Origin: Clostridium sp. CAG:440
GTDB taxonomy: Bacteria; Bacillota; Clostridia; TANB77; CAG-508
Assembly: GCA_000437215.1 (NCBI GenBank)
Contig: FR898621.1
Span: forward strand, 1 to 64,000
Reading direction: 5' to 3'
Length of the DNA: 64,000 bases
Shown here: piece after piece, positions 8,743 to 18,338 of the stretch
Layout of the letters: each line of letters begins with the position of its first letter
Numbering within the stretch: position 1 is the first letter of the stretch
Translations under genes and position numbers: made by a program
Notes under the pieces: model-generated
Databases searched by the model: none
Told to the model about the DNA's origin: nothing
The model's input: the letters and a program-made list of their open reading frames with translations, nothing else

Positions 8743-9939
8743 ATGTTAAAAAATAAGTTAAAAGCTTTATTAATTATGCTTATTGTTGGTATGCTTGTTT
8801 TTTCTCCTTTTGTATTTGCAGAAGACGAAAACACTAATGATGTTGAATTAATTTCAGAAGAAAATGGTGTTCCTGTTGAGGAAAGAGAAGATAACCAAAC
8901 AACTACAGACGAATATTTAAACAATATGAAAAAAGAAGATGTTTATTTAATGGGAGATGAAATTACTATAGATTACATAGTAGATGGAAATCTATTTGTT
9001 TTAGCAAATAAAGTAAACATTAATTCTCAAATTGTTGGAAATGCATTTATATGTGCAAAAGATGTAAATATTTCAACACAAGGTTATATATCAAACAGCC
9101 TTTTTGTTACAGCAAATAATCTAAATGTAGATGGTGTAACTTATGATGTATATGCTACATGTAAAAATGCAAAAATTTCAGGTTATGTATATAGAGATTT
9201 TAAATGTGCATCAGAAGATTTGAATATTTTTGGAACAATAGGAAGAAATGCATATATTTCATCAAAAAATATTAATTTTTCACAAAATGTAGAAGCAGTA
9301 CCAGATGGTGATAATGCAGATCAAGCAGATGTAAGTGTTGCAACAGTTCAAGGAAAAATTATGGGGAATTTAAATTATTCTTCTTCAAAAGAAATTCAAA
9401 TACCTGAATCAACTGTTGATGGTGAAGTAAAATTTGAGCAAGAAAAAATTTCTAATTCTATGAATTTTGGTACTTATATAATAGCTCTTATCTCTACTTT
9501 ATTATTAGTACTTGCAGTTTATGGATTATTTAAATGGCTTTCTCCTAAATTTATAGATGAAACAAATTCTTTATTAACAAACAAAATTGGTTCATCTATT
9601 GGATTTGGAATATTAAGCCTAATAGTTATACCAGTAGTAGCTGCAGCATTAATTTTCTTAAATATTACAAGACCTATATCAATTGTATTACTTTTAACAT
9701 ATATTGTATTATTACTTTTAAGTATTCCAGTATTTACAATTGCACTAAACAACATTATATGTACTAAATTAAAAATATCTAAAACATGGCCAAAAATTGG
9801 TATGTTATTAGTTACTTTTCTTGTTATGTGGCTATTAACAATAATCCCATTTGTTGGAGCTTTAGTAGGTATTATATATACAGTTTTAGGTTTAGGAATT
9901 ATAACAAAAAAGTTACTTCCAAAAAAATCTAAAAAATAG
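8743..9939 (+). CDS. Exported bactofilin-like repeat protein with C-terminal membrane domain
   Basis: Protein of 398 aa. A signal peptide (about 1-27, ending FVFAED) is followed by an acidic linker. Residues about 65-240 hold short beta-helix-like repeats (DGNLFVLANKVNI, VGNAFICAKDVNI, SNSLFVTANNLNV) like polymer-forming bactofilins. About four membrane segments follow (about 247-385), ending in a lysine-rich tail. The repeats would lie outside the membrane and the polytopic domain anchors them. Proteins of this architecture are common in Firmicutes, of unknown role, perhaps in envelope organisation. It has its own promoter and shares a bidirectional terminator with rpe. Confidence 0.75.
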   Translation: MLKNKLKALLIMLIVGMLVFSPFVFAEDENTNDVELISEENGVPVEEREDNQTTTDEYLNNMKKEDVYLMGDEITIDYIVDGNLFVLANKVNINSQIVGNAFICAKDVNISTQGYISNSLFVTANNLNVDGVTYDVYATCKNAKISGYVYRDFKCASEDLNIFGTIGRNAYISSKNINFSQNVEAVPDGDNADQADVSVATVQGKIMGNLNYSSSKEIQIPESTVDGEVKFEQEKISNSMNFGTYIIALISTLLLVLAVYGLFKWLSPKFIDETNSLLTNKIGSSIGFGILSLIVIPVVAAALIFLNITRPISIVLLLTYIVLLLLSIPVFTIALNNIICTKLKISKTWPKIGMLLVTFLVMWLLTIIPFVGALVGIIYTVLGLGIITKKLLPKKSKK

Positions 9940-9942
9940 ATA

Positions 9943-9977
9943 CTAAAAAAACACTATTTAAAATAGTGTTTTTTTAG
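9943..9977. terminator. Bidirectional terminator between the bactofilin-like gene and rpe
   Basis: A nearly loop-less inverted repeat of 17 bases (9943-9959 with 9961-9977) with A/T tracts on both sides gives a U-run in both directions. Confidence 0.85.
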
Positions 9978-9984
9978 TTTATTT

Positions 9985-10644
9985 TTATTGTTTCAATTCA
10001 TCTATTATTATTTTATAATCTTTTGCAATTAAAATTGCCGTACCTGCAACTAAAATATTAGCCCCAGCCTCTTTTACTTTTGGAGCAGTAATTAAATTTA
10101 TTCCTCCATCTGCTTCTATATCAACTTCCAAATTATTTTTTTCTATGTATTTTTTTAATAAAAAAATTTTTTCTACCATATCTGTAAGAAGTGTTTGTCC
10201 ACCTTTTCCGGGTTCTACAGTCATTACTAAAACGGTATGAATAAATGGCAAATATTCATATATTTCTTCTATTTTTGTATTTGGTTTTATTGCTATTCCT
10301 ACTTTGCAATTATTTTGTTTTATATAATTTATTAATTCCATTACTTCTTGTTTATTTTTGCATGCTTCCAAATGAAAAGTTATTATATTAGGTTCAACTG
10401 CTAAAAAGTCATCAATTGCCTCTTTTACATCATCTACCATTAAATGTATGTCTAATGGTAAATTAGATATTCTTTTTATATATGATGCATACTCACGCAT
10501 TTTTTCATATGTGTTATTTTCTACAAATTTTCCATCCATTACATCAATATGGAAATAATTAGTTTTTGCCTTTTCTAATGCAAAAAAAGTCTCTGATTCT
10601 TGGCCTTTTTTTACACTTAAAATTGATGTTGAAATTTCTACCAT
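9985..10644 (-). CDS. rpe: Ribulose-phosphate 3-epimerase
   Basis: TIM-barrel enzyme of 219 aa that interconverts ribulose-5-phosphate and xylulose-5-phosphate in the pentose phosphate pathway. Family motifs are visible: FHIDVMDGKFV near residue 31, LDIHLMV near 62, TFHLEA, MTVEPGKGGQ near 145 and the metal- and phosphate-binding VDIEADGGIN near 178. Its start overlaps the end of rsgA by 7 bases, which implies translational coupling. It is the last gene of the prpC-prkC-rsgA-rpe order known from Bacillus. Confidence 0.96.
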   Translation of the reverse strand: MVEISTSILSVKKGQESETFFALEKAKTNYFHIDVMDGKFVENNTYEKMREYASYIKRISNLPLDIHLMVDDVKEAIDDFLAVEPNIITFHLEACKNKQEVMELINYIKQNNCKVGIAIKPNTKIEEIYEYLPFIHTVLVMTVEPGKGGQTLLTDMVEKIFLLKKYIEKNNLEVDIEADGGINLITAPKVKEAGANILVAGTAILIAKDYKIIIDELKQ

Positions 10645-11513
10645 TTTCTTTCCTCCTTTTGTTTTAATTCATTATATATTTTGCAAAATCTTTCATATCT
10701 TCCTTTATCTATTATTCCATTTTTTACATCCTGCTTTATTCCACATTCTGTTTCTTTAATATGTGAACATCCAATGTATTTACAGTTAGTATTATCAAAT
10801 TCTTTAAAATATTTATATAAATCTTTACTTTCAATTTCACTTATTTCAAATGTTGAAAATCCAGGAGTATCTGCAATATATGTATTTTCATTTATTTTAT
10901 ACAACTTAACTTGTGTTGTAGTATTCTTTCCTCTTTTATTTTTTATGCTAATTTCGCCTTCTTCTGTTATACTATATTTAAAAATAGCATTTATTAGTGT
11001 CGATTTTCCAACCCCAGAATTTCCAGAAAAGGCATTAATGTTTCCTTGCATAATATCAATTAATTCTTTAATTCCATTTCCTTCTTTTGCCTTAGTTTCT
11101 AAAACTTTATAGCCTATTTTTTTATATACATTTTTTATTTTTTCAAATTCTTGTTTGTCATCTAAATCTGTTTTATTTAATACTATAATAGCATTTACAT
11201 TTAAATAATTTGCATATGCTAATTGCTTGTCAAGTAATAATAAATCTGGTTTTGGCTGTTTACTAGATACTACAAATATTAACTGAGTTAAATTCGCCAT
11301 TTTAGGTCTTTTTATATATACATTTCTACTATGTATTTTTTCAATTACTGCCTTTTTATTTTCTTTATCTGTTATTTCTATTTCAACAATGTCACCTACT
11401 ACTGGGCTTATTTCCTCTTTTTTTATTTTACCTCTTGCAACAGCTTCATATATATACTCATTTACTTGTATTTTATATAAATTTGATATATTCTCTATTA
11501 CTAATCCCTGCAT
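10638..11513 (-). CDS. rsgA: Small ribosomal subunit biogenesis GTPase RsgA
   Basis: Circularly permuted GTPase of 291 aa. An N-terminal OB-fold (about 1-65) is followed by the GTPase motifs in permuted order: NKTD (near 115), GNSGVGKSTLINA (near 165) and DTPGF (near 215). A zinc-binding C-terminal domain has C-x4-C-x-H-x5-C (CKYIGCSHIKETEC). RsgA assists late 30S maturation. In Bacillus the orthologue is phosphorylated by PrkC, encoded immediately upstream here too. Confidence 0.95.
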   Translation of the reverse strand: MQGLVIENISNLYKIQVNEYIYEAVARGKIKKEEISPVVGDIVEIEITDKENKKAVIEKIHSRNVYIKRPKMANLTQLIFVVSSKQPKPDLLLLDKQLAYANYLNVNAIIVLNKTDLDDKQEFEKIKNVYKKIGYKVLETKAKEGNGIKELIDIMQGNINAFSGNSGVGKSTLINAIFKYSITEEGEISIKNKRGKNTTTQVKLYKINENTYIADTPGFSTFEISEIESKDLYKYFKEFDNTNCKYIGCSHIKETECGIKQDVKNGIIDKGRYERFCKIYNELKQKEERKW

Positions 11514-11541
11514 TTTTCCCTCATTTTCTTTTATATTTACT

Positions 11542-11577
11542 AATCAAGGAACGACTAATTTTCATCGTTCCTTGATT
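11542..11577. terminator. Strong hairpin between prkC and rsgA
   Basis: A perfect 13-bp inverted repeat (11542-11554 with 11565-11577). The T-run follows it on the plus strand, but the flanking genes are on the minus strand, where it is followed by AGTAAATAT. It may be an antisense terminator, a weak attenuator or an RNA-processing site that sets the prkC to rsgA expression ratio. Confidence 0.5.
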
Positions 11578-11581
11578 TTTA

Positions 11582-13589
11582 TTATGGTATTTTGATAGTT
11601 TTTTCTGTTCCTGCAAAATTAATTGTTTTTGTAGATATTGCACCACCTGCATTAACTGTTACTGTTTGAGTTCCTTTTCCGTCAACTTGTATACTTAAAT
11701 CTGTTTGGTTTTTATCAATATTTGTTCTAGTTTGAACTACTGTTCCACCAACTGATACTGACACATCTACTTTTTTATTTACTGTTTGTTGTGATGTAGT
11801 TGTTGTATTGGTTGCATTTGATGAATTTGTAACATTACTGCTATTTGTTGTACTTTCTGTGTATCCTCCTGTTAATGATTTAACATTTATTACTAAATTT
11901 ATAGTATTACTTGCTTCGTAATTATTTACTGTAATAGTAATTTTTGAATCTTTCTCAACTGTGCTTCCTGGTTCAACACTTTGTTTTAATACAACACCTT
12001 TTGCTTTACTTGAGTTTTCTTCATATACAGTATTTATAGATGTTATACCAATAGCTTTTAATGCTGCCTTGGCATCTTCCTCGCTTTTATCTAATACACT
12101 TACCATTGTAACTTTTTCAGTTCCTGTACTTACATGAATTTTTACAGTATCTCCTGCAAATGCATCTGCATCAGCTTCTGTTTCTTGACTAATTACATAA
12201 CCTTCTTCAACTTTTTTGCTTGCTTCTTCTACTATTTCATATTTTAATTTTGCTTCTTCTAAAGCTTTAACAGCCTCATCTTGTTTCATTCCAACAACTT
12301 TTGGAACTTTAGTTTTTTCTTGTCCTTTACTAATTACAACTTTTACTTGGCTTCCTTCTTTTACTTTAAAGTTTGCTTGATATGGTGGTTCTTGGCTAAT
12401 TACCTTTCCTTCTTCAACATCTTTATTGTATTCTTCTTTTTCTAGTTCATATTTTAAATTTGCTTTTTTTAGTGTTTCTTCTGCTTCTTGTGCTGTCATT
12501 CCAGTAATATTTGGTAATTCTACTTCTTTAGGATTTGTTGCACCTAAGAATAGCATTGTTCCCCCAAATGCTATGAAGAATAATAAAATTACCCCTATAA
12601 ATATACTTAATTTTTTATGTTCTTTAATGAAAGCAATAAATTTATTATCTGAATTTTTATCTTCTTTAGAGCCACGTTTATTTTCTTCTAATTCACTTAT
12701 ATTTATTCTTTGAGTTTTGGCTGTTTCATCATAGTCTTTTTCTTCTACAAAATTTCCATTTGGATTTTTTAAACATGCCCTTAAATCTTGTAACATTTCT
12801 GTACTTGTTTGATATCTAAGTGTTGGATCTTTTTTTAGAGCTTTCATTATTATTTTATTTACTGAACTTGGAATATTAGGGTTTATTTCTTTTGGTTCTA
12901 CAGGTTCTTCTTGCATATGTTTTAATGCAACTGATACTGGTGTATCTGCATCAAATGGTACTCTTCCTGTTAACATTTCATACATTACTACCCCTAATGA
13001 ATATATATCAGATTTTGCATCTGTATACCCTCCTCTTGCATGCTCTGGTGAAAAATAATGTACTGAACCTATTGTTGTACCAAATGCAGTTATTGTTGAG
13101 TTTGATACTGCTTTTGCAATTCCAAAATCTGTTACTTTTGCAATGCCGTCTTCTGTTATTATTATGTTATGAGGTTTTATATCTCTATGTATAATATTAT
13201 TTTTATGTGCCATTTCAAGTGCTGACGCAATTTGTATTGCAACATTAATTGACCATTTCCATGGCAATGGTCCTTGTTCCTCTACTATAATTTCTTTTAA
13301 GGTTTTTCCTTGTATTAATTCCATAACAATATAATACAAATTTCCTTCAACACCAACATCATATATAGATACAATATTTGGATGTGTAAGTCTTGCTGCA
13401 GATTGTGCCTCTGCCTCAAATCTTCTTATAAATTCTTCATCTGTTGTAAACTCATCTCTTAAAATTTTTACAGCTACATATCTGTTAAGTACTGTACACT
13501 TTGCTTTATATACTGTAGCCATTCCACCATTTCCTATTTTTTCTATAATTTCATATCGATTTCCGAAGTAATTTTCCTTCTAAATTCAT
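11582..13589 (-). CDS. prkC: Ser/Thr protein kinase PrkC with PASTA repeats, +1 frameshift at CGG (13565)
   Basis: Membrane eukaryotic-type kinase of 668 aa that senses muropeptides and controls germination and cell-wall functions. Translation starts at ATG 13589 (GGAG upstream). After eight codons ending CTT comes CGG (13565-13563); zero frame stops within a few codons. A +1 shift resumes at GGA and gives GNRYEIIEKIGNGGMATVY, restoring the glycine-rich loop and all later motifs: AVKIL, HRDIKPHNI, DFG and GSVHYFSPEH. A membrane segment is near residue 330. About three PASTA repeats follow (EVELPNITGM, KVPKVVGM, TMVSVLDKS), then a Thr/Ser-rich tail. Starting at the downstream internal ATG 13522 would delete the P-loop, so the shift is needed. 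Confidence 0.92.
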
Positions 13590-13626
13590 ATTTAATCTCT
13601 CCTTAATATGTTTTTAATGTAGACTG

Positions 13627-14365
13627 CTATATATTTTTTATTACTATAACTGTTATATTATCAAATCCACCATTTTCTAATGCTTTTTCTACCAATCTTT
13701 TTGGTATTTGCTCTAAATTTTCTTCTTTAACTGTTTTATACAAATCTTCTTTTTTTACTAAATTTGTTAAGCCGTCTGTTGTCATTAATAACACATCATC
13801 TTTTAAAAAACCTTTTATCATTACGTCTGGCTCTACAAATGCATTACATCCGAAGAGCTTTCATTAACATATTTTTTTGTGGATGATGAGCTGCTTCTTC
13901 TTCTGTTATTTTACCATCTTTTACTAGTTTTTGTACATAACTATGATCTTGTGTTAATTTTCTTATAAAATCTTTTCTTATTCTATATATTCTACTATCT
14001 CCCACATGTCCAATATATGCCTTATTATTATATATTAAACATATATCTAAAGTAGTACCCATTCCATTTAATTCTTTATTTTCTTTTGATTTTTCATATA
14101 CAACCATATTTGCATATTCTAAACTACTTGCAACAAGCTGTATTATGCTTTCTTTGTCTTTGTCTGCTTGTGCAAAATTGTTTTCTATATAATTTTTTGC
14201 AGATTTTATTGCTAAACTACTTGCTATTTCTCCACCATTATAGCCACCCATTCCATCAGCAATTATATATAACTGTACTTCATCTAATGATTCTGATATA
14301 TAGTAGGAATCTTCATTTATTTCTCTTACCTTACCAACATCTGATTTAGCATATGCTTTTATCAT
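13627..14365 (-). CDS. prpC: PP2C-type protein phosphatase PrpC, +1 frameshift at CGG (13852)
   Basis: Metal-dependent Ser/Thr phosphatase of 245 aa that reverses PrkC phosphorylation. The first 171 codons include YIIADGMGGYNGG and GHVGDSRIYRI and end NMLMKAL. Zero-frame CGG (13852-13850) is followed by a stop one codon later. A +1 shift resumes at GGA with GCNAFVEPDVMIKGF, then LLMTTDGLTNLV, which carries the metal-binding DG of the PP2C fold, and GGFDNITVIV. Neither half alone has all the metal-binding aspartates. Kinase and phosphatase are adjacent and both need the same recoding. Confidence 0.93.
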
Positions 14366-14444
14366 TTTTTCACCTCTGTTTTTAACGTCTATTTATTCTT
14401 CTTACTTTATATCATAATTTTAATTATTTTGCAATTACTTTAAT

Positions 14445-14503
14445 AAAAAAAATACCAAAGGTAATATTGTAATTTGTTACAATTCTTACCTTCGGTATTT
14501 TTT
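14445..14503 (-). terminator. Terminator downstream of secF
   Basis: The stem AATACCAAAGGTAA (from 14451) pairs with TTACCTTCGGTATT (to 14500), followed on the minus strand by an eight-T tract. It separates the secDF group from prpC. Confidence 0.85.
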
Positions 14504-15167
14504 ATTTTTGTTTCTTTTCTTCTAATTTTATTTTTGTTAATTTATTTTCAAATTTATTTACAATAACTGCTAATGCAAAGACATATGCAATAAATACTAA
14601 AGCTACTGTATATTTGCCAAATGGTATTTGTGTAATTGCAAATATTGCAAACAATACCGCCTCTGTAACTACTAAAGCAAATACTGTCTTGAAAATAACT
14701 TTCAAAGCATTTAATTTTCTATATCTTATAGCCATATATACTAAAATAATTATACTAGAAACTCCAAATGCCAAGAAATAATGATTTAAAATATCTATTA
14801 TTCTTGTTTGTGGAATAGTTTGTATTTCTTGTGAATCAGCTTCTAATGCTATTTGATATTTTTCGTTTATTTTATTTACCAAATTTGTTTTTTGTTCATC
14901 TGTTATATTATTTGTAGATATTAAAACTGTGTCCCCATACTCATCTACATCTTGAACTACAACATCTTGTCCATCAAATATTTCATTTGTTATTTCTTTA
15001 ATATCTGTTTTTTTATATTCTTTCCCAATCTCTAATTTTATTTCTTGATGTTCTTTATATTTTAATTCCTTATTAAATCCTTTTGTTAATGCTAATATTA
15101 ATCCCATAACTAGAACTAAGACAATTAATAAAATTTGTGTTAATTTACTTTTTTTAATTTGTTTCAT
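14502..15167 (-). CDS. secF: Divergent SecF-like protein-export membrane protein
   Basis: Protein of 221 aa, shorter than the usual 290-310 aa. One N-terminal membrane segment (about 10-27) is followed by a small extracytoplasmic domain (about 30-120) and roughly four further membrane segments. Motifs are weak, but the position 12 bases after a recognisable secD and the topology support SecF, which with SecD uses the proton-motive force to help secretion through SecYEG. The truncated length suggests a reduced accessory subunit. Confidence 0.7.
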   Translation of the reverse strand: MKQIKKSKLTQILLIVLVLVMGLILALTKGFNKELKYKEHQEIKLEIGKEYKKTDIKEITNEIFDGQDVVVQDVDEYGDTVLISTNNITDEQKTNLVNKINEKYQIALEADSQEIQTIPQTRIIDILNHYFLAFGVSSIIILVYMAIRYRKLNALKVIFKTVFALVVTEAVLFAIFAITQIPFGKYTVALVFIAYVFALAVIVNKFENKLTKIKLEEKKQK

Positions 15168-15179
15168 TTATAATACCTC

Positions 15180-16592
15180 CTACTTTTCTTGGCTTGTCTT
15201 TAATAAATTTTTTGTTACTAATAAATTATATATTATTATTAAAGTAATTCCCCAGAACATTACCATTCCAAAGCTGCTTGTTGGTATCCATCCCATAAAA
15301 CAAAATGTTATTGCTAAAATTGCAATTGGTATTATTTTTATTACCATATCTTTTATTGACATATTTATTATATGTTTTATATCTGCCTTTTTATCACTTT
15401 GATGTCTTTTTATATCATTTAGAATTTTATTTTCAAAAACATAATTCATTACTAATATTACAAAAATTGCAGCTATTCCCTCAATTGATAATACAACATT
15501 TGTATATCTTATTGTTAATAAAAGTATTGATACTAATCCTACATATGATATTATTGCTAATAATCCATTTGATTTATATCTAATAAACAATACTATTAAT
15601 GCTATTAATGCAATAACAGTTACCACAATTATAACTGCTGCAACTGTATCTTCTGTTACAGTAGATTTTACAAATGTATCACTTTGTAATGTATATTCAA
15701 CTGGCATATTTTTATTTTCAAGTACTGCTGCCATTTGGTTTGCTTGTTTTACATTTTCTTGTAATGTTTTTGTATCTGTTGCAGCTTGTCCAACTGACAA
15801 ATGCATTATACCATCTGTTATTGGTTCTTCAAAATCTGTACTCATTACATCTGTTCCATCTATTTGCATTGTTATTGTTTTTTTAGTTGTTTGTGAACTG
15901 CTATCACTATTTTCTGAAGATTCTGAACTTTCTTCACTGCTTGTATTGTCTTGTGGTACATATGTTTTTGTAATTTCTTCTAATTTTTTCTTTCCATCTT
16001 TATTAAATTCTATTGTAAAATATATATTTGTGCCACTTGATGTTGTACTTCTTACAACATTACTTGCTTTTATGTCATCATTTGTAAGTAACACTTCTTT
16101 TGTATTTGTATCTATTATTTCAAATTTACCAACAGTTGTTAGATTGCTAACAACATTATCTGTTTGGCTGTTGTCAGTCAATTCTACAACAATTTCTCCT
16201 GTTTGTTCATTTAATTTTATTATATAATTTTCTACACCTAATTTTTTTAATCTTTTTTCTATAATTTCTTTTGAAGTTTTATAATTATCTAATGTTTTCA
16301 CATCATCTGTATTTTTTTGTACAGTTTCCTTTGTATAACCTTTTTCACTAATTTCTTCATCTGTTGCACTTTCTACTTTGTTTCCATTAGAATCTTTTAT
16401 AACCTCAGTAGTTTCATCACTTACTTTTAAAACAATATTTCTTGTTCCATTTAAATCCATTGCTAAAGAATAATCTTTTACTTTATTTTCCATTATATTT
16501 TTTTCTTGCACATATACACCTACAAATGCAACCATTGTAACTAATATTATAAAAAATGTAATTGTAATTACTTTTAGTTTGTTTTTCTTCAT
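15180..16592 (-). CDS. secD: Protein translocase subunit SecD
   Basis: Protein of 470 aa. The N-terminal membrane segment (about 8-27) is followed by LAMDLNGTRNIVLKV, a degenerate form of the SecD D1 motif. A periplasmic P1 domain includes EIIEKRLKKLGVENYII and a Ser-rich insertion (about 212-235). The C-terminal membrane domain has about five segments (GLLAIISYVGLVSIL, IAAIFVILVMNYVFENKI). It belongs to the Sec-accessory RND family. The serine-rich insertion is lineage-specific. Confidence 0.85.
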   Translation of the reverse strand: MKKNKLKVITITFFIILVTMVAFVGVYVQEKNIMENKVKDYSLAMDLNGTRNIVLKVSDETTEVIKDSNGNKVESATDEEISEKGYTKETVQKNTDDVKTLDNYKTSKEIIEKRLKKLGVENYIIKLNEQTGEIVVELTDNSQTDNVVSNLTTVGKFEIIDTNTKEVLLTNDDIKASNVVRSTTSSGTNIYFTIEFNKDGKKKLEEITKTYVPQDNTSSEESSESSENSDSSSQTTKKTITMQIDGTDVMSTDFEEPITDGIMHLSVGQAATDTKTLQENVKQANQMAAVLENKNMPVEYTLQSDTFVKSTVTEDTVAAVIIVVTVIALIALIVLFIRYKSNGLLAIISYVGLVSILLLTIRYTNVVLSIEGIAAIFVILVMNYVFENKILNDIKRHQSDKKADIKHIINMSIKDMVIKIIPIAILAITFCFMGWIPTSSFGMVMFWGITLIIIYNLLVTKNLLKTSQEK

Positions 16593-16619
16593 TTTATTTT
16601 TCTCCTTCTACTTTTTTTA

Positions 16620-17280
16620 TTATAATAATTTTGTATCATTAATTACTAATTCAAACCATATTTTTAAATATTTTGCTGCATATTTACTCATCATTGTTCT
16701 TGCCATAAATATTTCAAAATAATCCAATACTGGACAAATATTGTTGTCTATAGTTAAATCTAATAATATTTTTCTTTTTGCCACATCTAGTTTTAATTCT
16801 GCATTTGTAACTGCATAATTAACTCTATCATGTATATCAAATGTTGATATATTTTTATTTACCACTCTATCTCTGTGTACATCTGACTTATCTGCTAAAA
16901 TTAGTGCTGCAGATATTTCACTTACAGCTGTCCCTGTATTTTCATCATGATTTCCTATAGCCATCATTATTTGTGTTCTTTCTTCTACTGGCATTCCCAT
17001 TTGTTTTAATATTTCAAAACTTAGTATTGCACCACTATGTGCATGATCAACTCTGTTTACACAATTTCCTATATCATGTAAATAACCTGCAATTCTTGCA
17101 AGCTCTACTGTTCTATCTGGATACCCTAGTTTTTCCAGAATATCTCCTGCTCTTTTTGAAACTATAGATATATGTCTATGGCTGTGTTCTGTGTAGCCGT
17201 AGTCCATCTAATTGTTGCTGTGCTCCTAGTATTAGAGCTTCTACTTCTGGATTATTTTTTACATCTTGTAAAGTTATCAT
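16620..17280 (-). CDS. HD-domain phosphohydrolase, +1 frameshift at CGG (17199)
   Basis: Protein of 219 aa. It starts at ATG 17280 after AGGAGG and reads 27 codons to DGL, then CGG (17199-17197), after which zero frame soon stops. A +1 shift resumes at GGC with GYTEHSHRHISIVSKRAG. The metal-binding HD motif is in YLHDIGNCVNRVDHAHSG (about 72-89), with a further histidine in AIGNHDENTG. HD proteins of this type hydrolyse nucleotides or phosphodiesters; the substrate is unknown. The N-terminal 27 residues are lost if only the downstream ORF is annotated. It sits 28 bases before secD. Confidence 0.85.
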
Positions 17281-17362
17281 TCGTTTCCTCCTATTTTTAG
17301 TCTTTTTAAATTTTATATTAAAATTTTAAAAATATCAACTGTTTTTACTAAAAAACTTAATA

Positions 17363-17743
17363 TTATTTATTTTGCTTATTTACTCCAATTATACCACCTA
17401 AAATTCCAAATACAATTCCAACGATTATTAATATAATTGCTTGTAAATTCAATCCAAATTCCCAATTTAGTATGCTTGATATTGTATATATTATTAATAT
17501 GTAGAATCCTCCTATTATTCCTCCATTTAACAATCCATTTTTTCCTATTTTCATGCTTGAAATTGAACTTCCTATTAATATACTTATTGCTGTTATTATT
17601 ATAATTACTGGATTTATTATATCTTCTTTTACATTACTATATGTTAAAATTATTGAAAATATTAGTAAAAATACTATTGTTGCAATTAATGATATAAATA
17701 TTCCTTTTGCTATGTTTTTTATAAATTTATTTTCCTTTTCCAT
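17363..17743 (-). CDS. TIGR04086-type small membrane protein
   Basis: Protein of 126 aa with four predicted membrane segments (about 12-32, 42-60, 70-90, 96-118) and GIIGGFYILI and GILGGIIGVNK motifs. It resembles the TIGR04086 family often found near yajC/secDF in Clostridia, which fits its position upstream of secD. The function is not known. Confidence 0.65.
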   Translation of the reverse strand: MEKENKFIKNIAKGIFISLIATIVFLLIFSIILTYSNVKEDIINPVIIIITAISILIGSSISSMKIGKNGLLNGGIIGGFYILIIYTISSILNWEFGLNLQAIILIIVGIVFGILGGIIGVNKQNK

Positions 17744-17792
17744 AGTATTTTCTCCTTTTTAATTTTATTTATTATAATTTATATTAATTATA

Positions 17793-17821
17793 ATAAAAAA
17801 TAGAACTTTTTCAGTTCTATT
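17793..17821 (-). terminator. Terminator of rusA
   Basis: The stem AATAGAACT (17799-17807) pairs with AGTTCTATT (17813-17821), with six T after it on the minus strand. It overlaps the rusA stop codon. Confidence 0.85.
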
Positions 17822-18228
17822 TAATATGTGTCTATTTTTACTTTTATTTTTTCTACAGGACCATATATTTTTTCCACTTCTATTTTAGTAACTTGGCTAT
17901 CATCTCTAAAAGCCATTTTATTTAATGCATCTAATACTATTTTTATAATATTGTCTATGTCTGGTTTCTTTGTTGGACTTATTTTATTTTCTAGCATTTG
18001 CTCAGTTTGCTTTTTGCTTGTACTTTTAGGTGGTTCAAAATATGCTTCTATTTTTATTATTATTCTTCCTTCTAATGTTTCATACCTTGGATATTTTACT
18101 TTAAAATATTGTTTTATTAGCATTTCATAATCCTTAGTATTTCCTGGTGTATATGCCCTTCCAGTTAATGTATTTACCCTTGGTCTTGCTTTTCCTGTAA
18201 TTTTACCTGGTACTTCAAATTCGTACAT
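17821..18228 (-). CDS. rusA: RusA-type Holliday junction resolvase
   Basis: Protein of 135 aa, normal RusA length. The family motif KPDIDNIIKIVLDALN (about 93-108) carries the catalytic aspartates, and GKARPRVN near residue 11 and FRDDSQV near 113 are also typical. RusA resolves four-way DNA junctions and is usually phage-derived. Here it stands alone with its own terminator and no adjacent phage genes. Confidence 0.85.
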   Translation of the reverse strand: MYEFEVPGKITGKARPRVNTLTGRAYTPGNTKDYEMLIKQYFKVKYPRYETLEGRIIIKIEAYFEPPKSTSKKQTEQMLENKISPTKKPDIDNIIKIVLDALNKMAFRDDSQVTKIEVEKIYGPVEKIKVKIDTY

Positions 18229-18288
18229 TTTCTTATCTCCTGTTATTTTTTTGTTATTTTATCATTTAATTTAAAAAAATACAATAAT

Positions 18289-18318
18289 AAAAAGCATCAA
18301 TTTTTACTGATGCTTTTT
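18289..18318. terminator. Bidirectional hairpin terminator
   Basis: The stem AAAAAGCATCA (18289-18299) pairs with TGATGCTTTTT (18308-18318). It terminates the exporter operon on the minus strand. Confidence 0.85.
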
Positions 18319-18338
18319 GCTGTTGTAACCTATATTTA

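Noticed and set aside
13522..13589. prkC starting at the internal ATG 13522
   Set aside because: It would remove most of the ATP-binding glycine loop and has no Shine-Dalgarno sequence.
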